64,000 nt of DNA, from contig JAHLKC010000045.1 of the NCBI GenBank assembly GCA_025449115.1, positions 62,001 through 126,000 of the forward strand. Direction: 5' to 3'. Below the pieces are notes generated by a model. The model was not told the DNA's origin. It worked only from the letters and a program-made list of their open reading frames with translations, and ran no database searches. The translations under genes and the position numbers were made by a program. The stretch is from Chytridium lagenaria (taxonomy: Eukaryota > Chytridiomycota > Chytridiomycetes > Chytridiales > Chytridiaceae). Below, piece by piece: positions 20,208 through 33,943 of the stretch (position 1 is its first letter; each line of letters begins with the position of its first letter).

Positions 20208-20632
20208 ATAACTTTGCCTGCAAAGTCGTTAACCCACAACAAGTATCGTCAATGGTAAGTCCAGCTTTATATCTACCACCCAGGATCATCTTTCCGAACT
20301 GGTCCGAGCGAGCTGTGGTTATGAAATTAATCCAAATTTACAACGCGTCTGCTACCTTTGCTTGCAGAGGTGCAATGCAAGAAACCCCACAGCTGAAATC
20401 ATTCGTCTAGTTCATCTTTTTTGGTCCTCACTTTTCTTTCATGTGTCGTTAATTTTATAGAAACTTTGAAGCTTCCATGGCACATGGCAATATAACAAAC
20501 CTCTAAACTACTCGAAAACGATGTCATCGTCTGCCCTCATATTTTCCTTTTATTTTCCTTTCCCATTGTTCTCTTTAATGCGAAGGGCTGAACTAACACA
20601 ATTACTTCTTAACAAGGGATTAGATATCTACA
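20208..20632 (+). repeat. Dispersed repeat, copy B
   Basis: Second copy of the repeat at 18655-19110. One reading frame (NPQQVSSMVSPALYLPPRII...) stays open for about 60 codons here and is partly shared with copy A, but no protein family was recognised. Confidence 0.8.
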
Positions 20633-20639
20633 TTTTAGA

Positions 20640-21814
20640 GTTGTGATAGTCCGAAGCCATCCAGACCCTTCACGGCATCTACCTATTTAAAGAGACGATT
20701 TGAAGACCCGTTTAGATTATTGCTTGCGTAGCTAGACTTTACTTTGCAAAAATTAACTTCGCGTTAAACTTAGCAATGCTGGTGAATAAGGAGGATATTT
20801 TGACAGGAGTCCCTGTTGGACCACGCATTCTCCTCTTACAACCTAGGTCCACAGACGTTGACTCTGACTCTGACTGCTTGAACATCAAGCAAAAACAAGG
20901 GCTATAGTATTTACATATATTTAAATTTTAGGTCATTTATTTGCGCTATCAAGGAAAACCAGCGGCGAGTATATGCAGGCATTATTGATGTTTATTAAAA
21001 GGTGGAGGGCGGAGGGGGGGGGGGGGGGGGGCCTAGAAAGGAGTTCGTCCTGAACGTCAAATCCGACGTGATTAATCCGAAAATAATTCCTCGGCAAAGT
21101 GATTCATTGTCGCTGACAGCCAAATGTTGTTATGTATTGATGGCTGAATCTAAAAAAGACAACGCCCAACATCCCATCGTAACTCAACAAAAGCCCCATT
21201 TCATTAAATTCTGAAGAAACAACCCACAAGTCGCCGTCACCAAAATAGAAAAGGACACAAGGCATGCCTCGCCGAAATCATAATAGTGAAAGGGAGGTCG
21301 GGATTTCGAGTAGGAGACGCTCGACAGCAAGGAAGAGGGCGTGGGAGAGATTGCTCCAATGACTTAACCATGATGTGGAGATACGGACGTCTTATAGAAA
21401 AGGCCATAACAGATAAAAACAAGTGTGAATGGAAGAACATACAAAGAAAAAACGATAACGATAACGCTGTACAATAATGTCAAACAAAATATAAAAAAAT
21501 ATAACCGACTGGGCAATACAACATTTGCCAACTAACGTGATAAAAAAAGCCTTCTCTTCTTAGACTTGCCACTGATCGTTTGAACTTTAACTATTCATCT
21601 GCTATAAGCATGGTTGTTAGCTTTGTAAGGATAATAAGGAAGAAACAACCCCTCCCAAAACCCACCTATTACGACCCCCAAAATCCAAAGACTCAAGATT
21701 CAATCTACGCATTCAAAAATACCATAAAGCAAAAAGGGGGAAAGCATCAGACATGGAAACAGACATGGTGCGATATTCCGTATCCAACTCAAATAAAACA
21801 CAGCATCAACAGCC
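20640..21814. other. Non-coding stretch with poly-G tract
   Basis: About 1.2 kb without a supported gene. A G homopolymer of about 18 bases lies near 21013-21031 after GGCGGA. The right end should hold the 3' UTR of the TACC gene. Confidence 0.45.
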
Positions 21815-24373
21815 TTACCTGCTGCAAAAGCTTTCACAAATCTTGGACAACTCTACATTCTCCTCAGTTTTGCTCTCCAAAGTTTTTTCGAGTGACGCAA
21901 TGTGAAGTTCGGCCATCGTCACTTTCGTCCTTAATGTCGAAGTCTCCTTTTCAAGCATTCCGCGCACCTTAGAAATCTCCACGTTGGCGCTTTTGAATGT
22001 CAGATCAAAATGGAATTTGTAAAAAATTACCTCTCCAGCCTCTCTTCCGCATGTGCACGAAGATTATTATACCGACCCTCAGACTCTTCAAGCATCTTGG
22101 CCATCTTCTCTATTTTCAAGTTTTTTACCTTTTTTAAAAAAAGAAAACACGACCAGTGTGAGCAATAATGCAATTCGGTAAAATTTGCCTCACCTCCTTT
22201 TCAGCCTCCGCGTCCGAATGAAACTTCTGAAATTGCTGCGAAAGCGCCTCGTATTCCTTTGACACATGATCCCGCTCCATTGTCATCTTCTCCAAACTCG
22301 CGCTCAAAGTTTTTATCTCTATTCTTGCTCGAGTCTCTGTGTGCTCCTTTTTAGCTACAAGAAACAAATTAGTCAATACGAGACTACTTTTACCGAGAAT
22401 TGAAGCATACCAATAGTTTCCCGTATAAACTTCTCCCATTCGTTCAACGTTGACTGCATTTTCCGTGTAGCCCCAACCGCTTCTGCCCGTTTACTTTCAA
22501 GCTCCTGAATTTCCAGTTGCGCAAGCTCAAACTCCTTTTCAAACTACAAGAGATATACCAGTCAGCAAAAATCATACAAAAAAGGTATAGTGCTATGCGT
22601 CACAAATGAGGAAATCACGACCCAAAAAACTTTTTTTAAAAAAAAAAAAGAACGCAGAGTAACAATATTCACCTTTGCCGTCAATTGACTTTTCAACCTC
22701 TCCATATCCCTCTCCGTATACTTCGGAATACTTTGCGGAGTCGAAAATACATTCTGCATATCAATCAAGCTCGGCGCCTGCTTCTCCAATGGCGTCCTCC
22801 TCCCCTCATTCATCTCATCCAACAAAGACCCCCCTACCTTCCTCCTCCCGTCCTTCTTCCTCGGCGGTGAATCAAATGCCATAATCCAAATCGACGCATT
22901 CGGATCAAACTCCTTCTCCTCCGGCACTTCACTCGTCAAAAACGCCTCATCATCATCTTCAAAAGCTGGCGTGCTAACTAAATCAGCGGGGTTCTCGTCA
23001 AGACGGAGGTCGTTCAAGGGAAGCATGGGTTCATAAGTATCGGCGAGATATCGGTGGGTGGGCTTGGCGGAAGATGGGGCACTGCTTCGGGAAGATGATG
23101 AACCAGGTCGTGCGGAGGGTTGTCCGTCTTGGTCTGCAATCTTTCGCCGTCCACCTTCTCCGTTCCCACTGTCAGCTGAGAGGACGGAAGCGGCATCTCG
23201 GAACGTGTCCATGGAGGTGGAAGTGGTGAGGTACGTAGAGGAAGACGCCGAGATGGCAACAGGTGCGCTCTCAGCCATAAGAAGTTCAACGGAAGCGTCA
23301 GCCCCATCCAAGAAGAATGACTCGTTAGATGGGTTTCGTAGCTGATTATTTATGAATCTGTTGAGCGGCGATGCTGCGCGTTTGTGATTGTACGCATCGT
23401 CGTTTCCAAACAGCAATTCTTTACAATTCGAAGTGGATAAATTAGATCTGGCCGGCAGCAAGTCCGATTCAGCAGACGGCGCCAGAGGAGGTTCGGCAAG
23501 CGGAGACACCCCAGCACCATATGTAGCAGCAGTAGGCGTCGGATTGTTTGAAATAAAACTCGTATTAGCTAAGGGAGTCGAATCCATGAGCGTCGGTTCC
23601 GACCCAGCAGGCGAGGAATACGAATTACTTCGATCAAATCCCGAATTCATCATAAACCTTGCTTTCCTCGTTGGCGATGTGTAAAACTTTTCTAGAGAGA
23701 ACCGCCCACTACTCGATTTAGCCGACTCTGGCATTGTTGCGTCAAACGATGGTCTCCGCCTCACTTCCGTTGCAGCCTTTTGATGAGCAAACACCGTCCC
23801 TTCGGCGCCGCCATTATCTTCAAAGGAAGGCCGTGCATCCTCTGACGGGGACTTGAGTAACGCCCCGTCCCCAGCGTCTCTGTACTTCCAAAATCCACTT
23901 TTAGCGGAATCCTTTGGTTTGCTGTTTCTTGAACTCGCTGACGACAGACCGCCGGACGACATGCCACGTTTTCTAAATCCTAGCGGCGTTTCCATTGTAA
24001 CGTCTTCAGCTTGGGGTGCATCCGTAACGGGTTTCGGTGATAATGTTGTTGCTGATTGTGCTCTCCGAACAGTTTTCACTGGAGGAACAATCTATAACGG
24101 TTTATATTAAGTTTCCATCCTAAACTTTCTGTTTACCTCATCTAGAGTCTTGTCGAAAGATAATCGACGTCCAACTTCCTTTCCACCGGGCGATGAAGGT
24201 AGAGTAGACCATGGGAAAACTCTGTTCCAAAATGGACTCGGAGCCGCAGAGCTATTGAGGAGGTGTGGTGGGAGTGCAGACGCAGCTCCATCTTTCTCCA
24301 CATGAACCTCGTTGTCTTCACTTTTACGAATGGATCCACCTTGCGGTGTATCGGGAATTTGTCTAAAGTCCAT
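21815..24373 (-). CDS. TACC-domain centrosomal/spindle coiled-coil protein
   Basis: Predicted member of the transforming acidic coiled-coil family (fission yeast Alp7/Mia1, vertebrate TACC/Maskin), which works with XMAP215-type proteins at the centrosome and spindle microtubules. The N-terminal two thirds is serine/proline-rich and looks disordered (about 22680-24370). The C-terminus is a continuous coiled coil over several exons: EKEFELAQLEIQELESKRAE, TLNEWEKFIRETIG, YNNLRAHAEERLERANVEIS and LEKTLESKTEENVELSKICE, matching the order of the TACC domain. The stop is at 21815-21817, although GGTAAGG there could also be a donor to a further exon. ATG 24373 is the first clear start; an upstream exon across an intron at about 24420-24470 is possible. 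Confidence 0.82.
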
Positions 24374-24376
24374 CAA

Positions 24377-25172
24377 TCCCGCGGAAATGATGGATCGACT
24401 GGGAGGTCGAAACGGGCTATTGGAGATATTTGGAATGAGATGATGGGAGAGGAAGATTGAGGGGATGTTACCTTTGAGGAAACGAGGAGGGATCCAGTAT
24501 GACCGGCAGATGCCAAAGCTGGAATATGCAAGATGCTGTGAGCTTCTCGTACACTAATGGTGCGAATGCTCGCAGATGGGTTAATCTGAGGGCAAAAGGT
24601 CAAGTGGAGCTTCCCAACAACAAGTTGTTTGGATTTGTTTCGGACGTGATAAACACTATTTCCACCCAAAATTTATATGATGCCACGACAAGACCATTAA
24701 GTATTGGAAACAGGGATATTTACGTTGTCAAAAATGATGGAAGAAGAATGATAACGAGAGTTGGGAGGGAATGGATAACTTAAATCAGTGAGTGGGTGAG
24801 TGAATTAATGAATGAAGGAATGTTGATGAACCCTCCTCGCCTCCAAAGCCTGGATCTGTCAATGCTCTTCCAAAGGTAGAAAGCTGAACTAAACTCAATA
24901 AAGCATCCATCGTGGTTTAAGCGAATTGATTCTCAAGCTGCTGCCTTTCATATCCCTCAATAAAGACTATAAAAGAAATCATAATTGCTGAGGTCATATG
25001 AATGTTTATTCGGGTTGGACGCAACACCGAAACAATGGTGTTTGGTAAAGGCAAATAAAAAGGCTCCCTCATCTGAGCCCCTCGCTTCCTCAATGTACAT
25101 TATCCTATCCCCACATCGGAAGGAACTCGCAGCCCCCATCGGAAAAAAATAGAGAACGAACTGAACGACTTC
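24377..25172. other. Intergenic region between RBX1 and TACC
   Basis: About 800 bp. It holds the promoter and possibly a first exon of the TACC gene (24480-24600) and the 3' UTR of RBX1. No other gene was seen. Confidence 0.4.
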
Positions 25173-25918
25173 TCACAATCCAACCTGTTGAAATATCAGT
25201 GGCAGAATCCATAAAGTAACTTTCACCTTTTGGAGAACCCACTCTCGACTGTCCAGAGGGCAAACTTCACGAGTCTTTAGCCATCGCTTTGCAGTGGAAA
25301 TGGAAGGCATGCTGAACAACACAATCAATTGAAGAACCTATAAGATAAACTTACACTTAAACACAAAAAAAATGTTAGCATAAGTGTTCAATCCATCACA
25401 AAATCGGCTTACTTGCAACCTCCCCATGCCACCGTACATTCTTCACTTGTAGCAGACGCTTGATTCGCCTGGCACTCAATGCCTACACATAGAACGTCAA
25501 CCAGAACATCACAAAATAAGCAAGGCAGCAGACGAGCATCGCTAGAGTATACATACAGAGATCCATGATGTGGTTCCTGCAAATGGCGCAGTTATCAACG
25601 ACAATATCTATGCATCCAATATTAGTATACGCAACGCATGCAACACCTTAAGGCTAATGAAGCAAAACACCCAGCTCACCCCATGACCAAAGAGCCACCG
25701 CGTTCCACTTAAAAAAGTGAGGATGACGTTAGATGTGTAGGCATATGGAGTACAGGTATCCATAGTGCGGAACGGAATGGCAGCAAATGGGCCAGAAAGG
25801 TGAATACCTTCTTCACTTCAAAACGCTTCTTTCCGGAATCCTTGTCCTTGCTCTTTCCCTTAGCCGCAGACTCGAGGGCGGGGACCTCATCATCCACATC
25901 CATTGCTGACGACGACAT
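25173..25918 (-). CDS. RBX1: RING-box protein RBX1/Roc1
   Basis: Catalytic RING-H2 subunit of cullin-RING ubiquitin ligases; it recruits the E2 and promotes neddylation. The frame starts at ATG 25918 with an acidic-basic tail ([23 protein letters not shown]), then the exons read [58 protein letters not shown] and [19 protein letters not shown], giving the full set of zinc-binding Cys/His residues of the family. The final short exon ends VGL at 25173. About two bases seem to be missing in the ISRW region near 25290. Four to five introns of 45-90 nt cut this ~110-aa protein. Confidence 0.92.
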
Positions 25919-26070
25919 GCTTTTTGATATTTATATTGTTGGTTCAATTACAAATTTTCATCGGCGATGGCCAAAATCTCAAGAAAGTGCTTGTTGTCAC
26001 CAAAACGAGTGTGAGCAATATAATCCTTATCTACTAATGCAGTTGGGAATTTATTTCGTACTTTTTTACA

Positions 26071-27715
26071 TTAATCACGTTTGGGTTTGGGACGAAGAAC
26101 TGTCGTTGGTATAATCCAAAGTACACCCACAGCAAGAAGGCCCACAGCCCCTGCATAAATCAAGTAAGCAGCCTTACTTCCCAATATCCAGTATCCCGAG
26201 CAAGCAACAAGGGGTCCAATAGCCCTCCCAAGCTGACCCAAAGATCTAAATTCACCCAGAACCTTCCCCTGCTTTAACTCATCCCCATCTTTTGCTGCTG
26301 ACCCCTACCAGCAAGGCTCGCCAAGCTGGTGAGACTTGTCACAACGGTTCCACTGGTAAAAGCCAAGAAAGTACTCCATAGTAGAGGAGAGAACGTGACG
26401 TTGCAAATGCTCCGAGAATAGCTAATCCAATGGCACAGGAGGTGATGCCTTGGAAAACGAGATTTTTTCAGGAACGGATTTATGGGCGACGCGTCGAACG
26501 TAGCCGCCTTGAACAAGGGCAGTAATGACACCAATATATCCGAGATAACGTCCTTGTTCGCCGTGGGTAAAGTGGAATCGATCGTGAGTGAGGAAGGTCA
26601 ACGTAAACTCCATGCCAGAGAATAGAAAGAGGAAGAGGAAATGAATCAAAGACAGTCTGCCCAAAAGCGCCTTGGTGTTGATAGGCTTGTCGACTTGATC
26701 TTTTGCACTTTCCTTCTCGACCTTTGCTGACCTTTGCTTGAAGTTAAGAGTTTCCGGAAGAGCAAAATGCATGTAAATGGTTTCAATGATAATCAAAACG
26801 AATGCAAAGAGCGCTGGCGATGAGTAGGTGTTAATTGAATAGCCGTCTAACATTGGAAACATTTTGATAAGATCAAGCGATGCAAAGTAAGCACCCAGAG
26901 GAGGGCCAACCGTGAACCCCAGAGAGAAGGCAATTCCGACAAGTGCCTTTTAAATGTAAGATAAAAATGTTGACATAGAAAGAACGAGAGATATTAATAA
27001 GACTCACCAATCCTCGCGACCTGGTTTCTGGTGTAGTAATATCAGAAATCATGGCAATAGACATTTGCACGTTTCCCTCAGTCAGCCCGCCGACGATACG
27101 GGAAAGTACAAACACAAAGAATGATTTGGAAAAGATCCACAGCAGCATGGATATAGCATTTCCGATCTATGACATACAGGAAGTTAGCCCTGAATATTAA
27201 TGCGAAACCCACCATGCTGAAGAGCAGAACGTTCTTTCTTCCGTAACGGTCGGATAGGGATCCGATGAAAGGACTGCTAATGACTTGGAGAAAGGAGAAG
27301 AGAGATCCAAGGACACCTCCAAAAATGACAATGTCCATGCGGGAGTGAGTACCACCAATGGCTGTCCTGAACCGACGAACCCATGTCAAGATGGCGTAAA
27401 AGAAAGAGTTCTAAATGTCCAAGCAAGTAGACAATGTTTAATAACTTTGGATAAATCCTTATCAAAGGAAGAGTCACACACCTCGTTCTCGCCATCAGTC
27501 TTTTGGTAATGATCCAGAATACGGGGATACAGCGGTAAGATGATGGTGAATGCTAGAATGTCGAGGAGCAGGGCTACAAAGATGGTTTTAAGTGATTTTT
27601 TGACGAAAGCTTCATCGGCGGGTATAGGAACTTTGGCTGCAGCAGTTGACTTTGAGGCTGGAGATGCTTCCTTGACTGAAGAAGTCTTTGCCTTTGACCG
27701 CGTCTGAGCAGGCAT
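26071..27715 (-). CDS. MFS transporter, MFSD10 (tetracycline-transporter-like) type
   Basis: Polytopic major-facilitator membrane transporter. ATG 27715 opens a basic cytosolic leader; the first membrane helix is IFVALLLDILAFTIILPLYP. The A-motif region reads SPFIGSLSDRYGRKNVLL, and LSRIVGGLTEGNVQMSIAM and TPETRSRGL follow, as in the MFSD10/TETRAN branch. Further hydrophobic helices continue to the end, LLAVGVLWIIPTTVL and a basic tail before TAA at 26071-26073. Four or five small introns fit the frame. Substrate unknown; relatives have been linked to organic anions. The gene diverges from Nopp140. Confidence 0.85.
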
Positions 27716-28074
27716 GATCTCTTTCTAACGTTCAAGAAGGAGAGGAGAAGGGTAAATGGTTGTGTGAAAGAGGTAGATGATGGGTGGTTGGTAGGTAGAT
27801 GAGGATGACGATCGCAGGTAGTGTTGGGAAACAGAGAATATTATTCGCGAAAGAGTTTTTTTTTTTGTAATATTTGTAAAGGATTCGATACCACTTTGAT
27901 TACTATCGGTCCCCAAGGTTGGTTGCTGCTTGCGGCAAACCTTCAGGCCTTGTCCTACACCTTCTGGAACGCTGTCTGTTGTCTGGACAAGTTTAGCAAA
28001 TTGCAAGTTTTTGGGACTTCAACCTTTTTTTTTTTCAAGACAAACTCTCGTGAACGTACATTCTGCAAAACTAG
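27716..28074. promoter_or_regulatory. Shared divergent promoter region, MFSD10-like / Nopp140
   Basis: About 360 bp between two divergent start codons. It contains T and A runs but no recognised motif. Confidence 0.45.
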
Positions 28075-30447
28075 ATGGACACTATCGAACGGCAACTCGT
28101 CTTCCACAGCATTCACGCTTACTTGGTATCTGTAGGTGCTGAAAAGGCTGCAGCTGCATTGCTCAAGGAGAAGAAGTTGACTCTGGTAATGCTCGGAGGC
28201 ATCCATCCATCAATGCATTTTGTTATTGGTTTTAACTCTACAGAGAAATCGGCTATTAACAATGCATTCAATCTCCTTTTACCATGACCTAATTAGGCGG
28301 ATCATGCACCGAAATACGAACTTTTGAAGGCATTCCACCTCCTCAAGGCTAAAATGTATACTCACGAATGCATTCAGTCTCGTTTCTTTTAAAAATGCAG
28401 TTTTCTTGTGTGATTTGCTGTCAATGCTAATGAATTCATTTTTTTTTTTTAACAGTGACGAGGAGGAAGAGGAGGACAGTGACGACAGCTCTGACGAAGA
28501 AGAGACTGCAAAGAAGTCGACCACGACAAAACCCACTCCCATGGAAACCGACAGTGATGACGACAGCAGTGATGAGGAGGAGAAACCCAAAGCTAAAGCT
28601 GCTCCCAAACCTGCAGCAAAAGCTGCTGCAAAGAAGGAGGAAAGCAGTAGTGACGATTCAAGTGACGAAGATGATGAGAAGCCCAAACCCAAGGTTGCGC
28701 CTAAGCCTACTGCAAAGAATGCCGAGAGCAGTGATGATGAGAGTGAAGACGAGAGCGAAGACGAAAAGCCTAAACTCAAGGTCGCCATAAAGCCTGCCGC
28801 AAAGGTTGTCGCGAAAAAGGAGGAAAGTAGCGATGATGATTCTAGTGACGAGGAGGAGGAGAAGCCGAAGCCTAAGGTTGTCGCCAAACCCGCCGCAAAG
28901 GCTGCAGCGAAAAAGGAGGAGAGCAGTGACGAGGATTCTAGCGATGAGGAAGAGGAGAAGCCCAAACCCAAGGTTGCCGCCAAGCCTGCCGCTAAGGTTG
29001 CTGCGAAAAAGGATGAGAGCAGTGACGAGGATTCTAGCGATGAGGAAGAGGAGGAGCCCAAGCCCAAGGTTACCGCTAAGCCTGCCGCTAAGGTTGCTGC
29101 GAAAAAGGAGGAGAGCAGTGACGAGGATTCTAGCGACGAGGAGGAGGAGAAGCCCAAGCCCAAGGTTACCGCTAAGCCTGCCGCTAAAGCTGCAGTGAAA
29201 AAGGATGAGAGCAGTGACGAGGATTCTAGCGACGAGGAGGAGGAGAAGCCTAAGGCGGCCGCCAAGCCCGCCGCTAAGGCTGCAGCAAAAATGGAAGAGA
29301 GCAGTGACGAGGATTCTAGCGATGAGGAAGAGGAGAAGCCCAAGCCCAAGGTTGCCGCTAAGCCTGCCGCTAAGGCGGCAGCGAAAAGGAGGAGAGCAGT
29401 GACGAAGATTCTAGCGACGAGGAGGAGGAGAAGCCTAAGGTGGCCGCCAAGCCCGCCGCTAAGGCTGCAGCAAAAAAGGAAGAGAGCAGTGACGAGGATT
29501 CTAGCGATGAGGAAGAGGAGAAGCCCAAGCCCAAGGCCACCGCAAAACCTGCCGCTAAGGCGGCAGCGAAAAAGGAGGAGAGCAGTGACGAAGATTCTAG
29601 CGACGAGGAAGAGGAGAAGCCTAAATCCAAGGCCACCGCAAAACCTGCCGCGAAGGTTGTAGCAAAGAAGGAGGAGAGCAGCGATGATGATTCCAGTGAT
29701 GGCGAGGAGGAAGAAGAGAAGCCGAAGCCAAGACTAAGACCGCCACTAGACCCAAAGAGACAGCTGACAGCAGTGACGAGGACAGTGACGAGGAGGAGAA
29801 GCCTAAGGCGACTGCCGCAAAGCCTGCCGCAAAGAAGGCGGAGAGCAGCGATGAGGACAGTGATGATGACAGTGACGAGGAAATGGAGGACGTAAAGAAG
29901 CCCGCAGTAAAGGGAAAAACAAAAATGGATGTTGATGAAACCCCTAAGGTAGCAAACCGTTGTCGTTACCTTTATCTAACTCTTACTAACTTAAGGCTAA
30001 TTCCAAGAAACGCCCAGCGGAAGAATCTCCCGCCCCAAAGGAAGCCAAGAAGCCAAAATCCGCCGAACGTGGTGTAAGTCTCGCTTAGCTTCGGCTCGTG
30101 ATTTACTTACCTCCTTGAAAGACTCCATTCCGTAGAATCATCGCCGAGGAGGTCGAATTTGAGCATGATGCGTTAAAAAAACAACGGGTTCCTGACTGCC
30201 AGAATGCGTATGGCTTGAAAGCCCACCAAGATCTTATTGTTACAAGAGGCAAAGGGTTTTCGCGCTGAAAAGGTTTGTGTTTTTGCGTCTATGCTTTGCA
30301 TTTTGACGCGTGTATTTAGACAAAGAAGAAGCGTGGAAGTTATAAGGGTGGACACATTGATGGCATCAGTCGGTCTTTTAAGGTTAGCTAGCCGTTGGTT
30401 TTGCTCACTGACTTGTGTTGAAAAAGTTCGCCAATGACTCCGATTAA
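28075..30447 (+). CDS. Nopp140/Srp40 nucleolar phosphoprotein
   Basis: Nucleolar chaperone for snoRNPs and Pol I. The N-terminus from ATG 28075 carries a LisH-like helix (FHSIHAYLVSVGAEKAAAAL). The centre has about a dozen units of an acidic serine block (SSDEDSSDEEEEKPKPK) alternating with a basic Lys/Ala/Pro block, likely CK2 sites. The C-terminus is the conserved SRP40 domain: TPFRRIIAEEVEFEHDALK, then YGLKAHQDLIVTRGKGFRAE and KKKRGSYKGGHIDGISRSFK, ending FANDSD at 30447. The frame slips near 29385 (AAAAA to AAAA) and near 29727 (CCC to CC); both sides encode the expected repeats, so one missing base each is likely. Confidence 0.93.
28440..29900 (+). repeat. Coding tandem repeats of Nopp140
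   Basis: About twelve imperfect units of 90-110 bp, each with GATTCTAGCGATGAGGAAGA-type serine/acidic codons and GCCGCTAAGGCTGC-type Lys/Ala codons. Some neighbours are almost identical, so unit number may vary between strains. Confidence 0.9.
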
Positions 30448-31013
30448 ATGTATAACAGCTTGACATCTGGACCACACTAATGGCGTCCATCATTTTATTA
30501 TCATTTTTTTTCCTCGGTTGTATCTTTAAAGCAGCGATGGCTGATAGCGGTCACTCTATCAATTGACTTTTATTTCCATTTAAGAGCACTTTATTTTATT
30601 CTTATTATCCAATAATAGAAAAGTTTGAAACAAATATTTGCGTCTGAACAATATTGCTTTATCGTCTCTATGAAACAGAGGTAACTAACGCAACTTTGTT
30701 GCTTGGTTGTAAATTATGACCAGTCCGTAGTAAATGGAATTTCGGGGAGTTTAAACAGGTCGCACTTCTGTTAACATGACTAAGATATATTTTTTGATAG
30801 GCGTTCTAATCCTTTTTTATCTTTATGGCCTCTGTCCTTACATACACAGGAGAGCGCAGTTCATGCTACGGGTATTTATGCTTCAAGTTTAAAGTTCGTC
30901 ACAGCAGGTTTACCGAAATCCACTACAAAAATAAGTCAATTTTCCTCCTTTTCTTTTAAGAGGTTTTTTGTAAGCAGACTTTTCTAAAAAAAGTTTTAAA
31001 ACACACCAACTGT
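30448..31013. other. Convergent intergenic region
   Basis: About 565 bp AT-rich sequence between the 3' ends of Nopp140 and ARMH1. Nothing recognised beyond likely 3' UTRs. Confidence 0.45.
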
Positions 31014-33753
<2,740 letters not shown>

Positions 33754-33943
33754 CTTTCGATATTTGATGTATGTTATTAATGAAAATATGGGTCACTGGT
33801 TGGTTGATGCTTGCAGAGAGAGAAAGTAAATGCTACAAGTTAGTTACAACGTGAGTATCAAATTGTCAATCCCATTTTTTGCATGACAATCCACTTGAGT
33901 TGGTAAATATTTATTACAACATAAATGATGAAAGCAAAAAAAA

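Noticed and set aside
21290..21360. Possible tRNA-like GGTCGGGATTTCGAGT
   Set aside because: No acceptor stem or matching arms could be built around it.
28279..29349. Long minus-strand frame of Ser/Leu/Ala repeats
   Set aside because: It is the antisense shadow of the Nopp140 acidic/lysine repeats.
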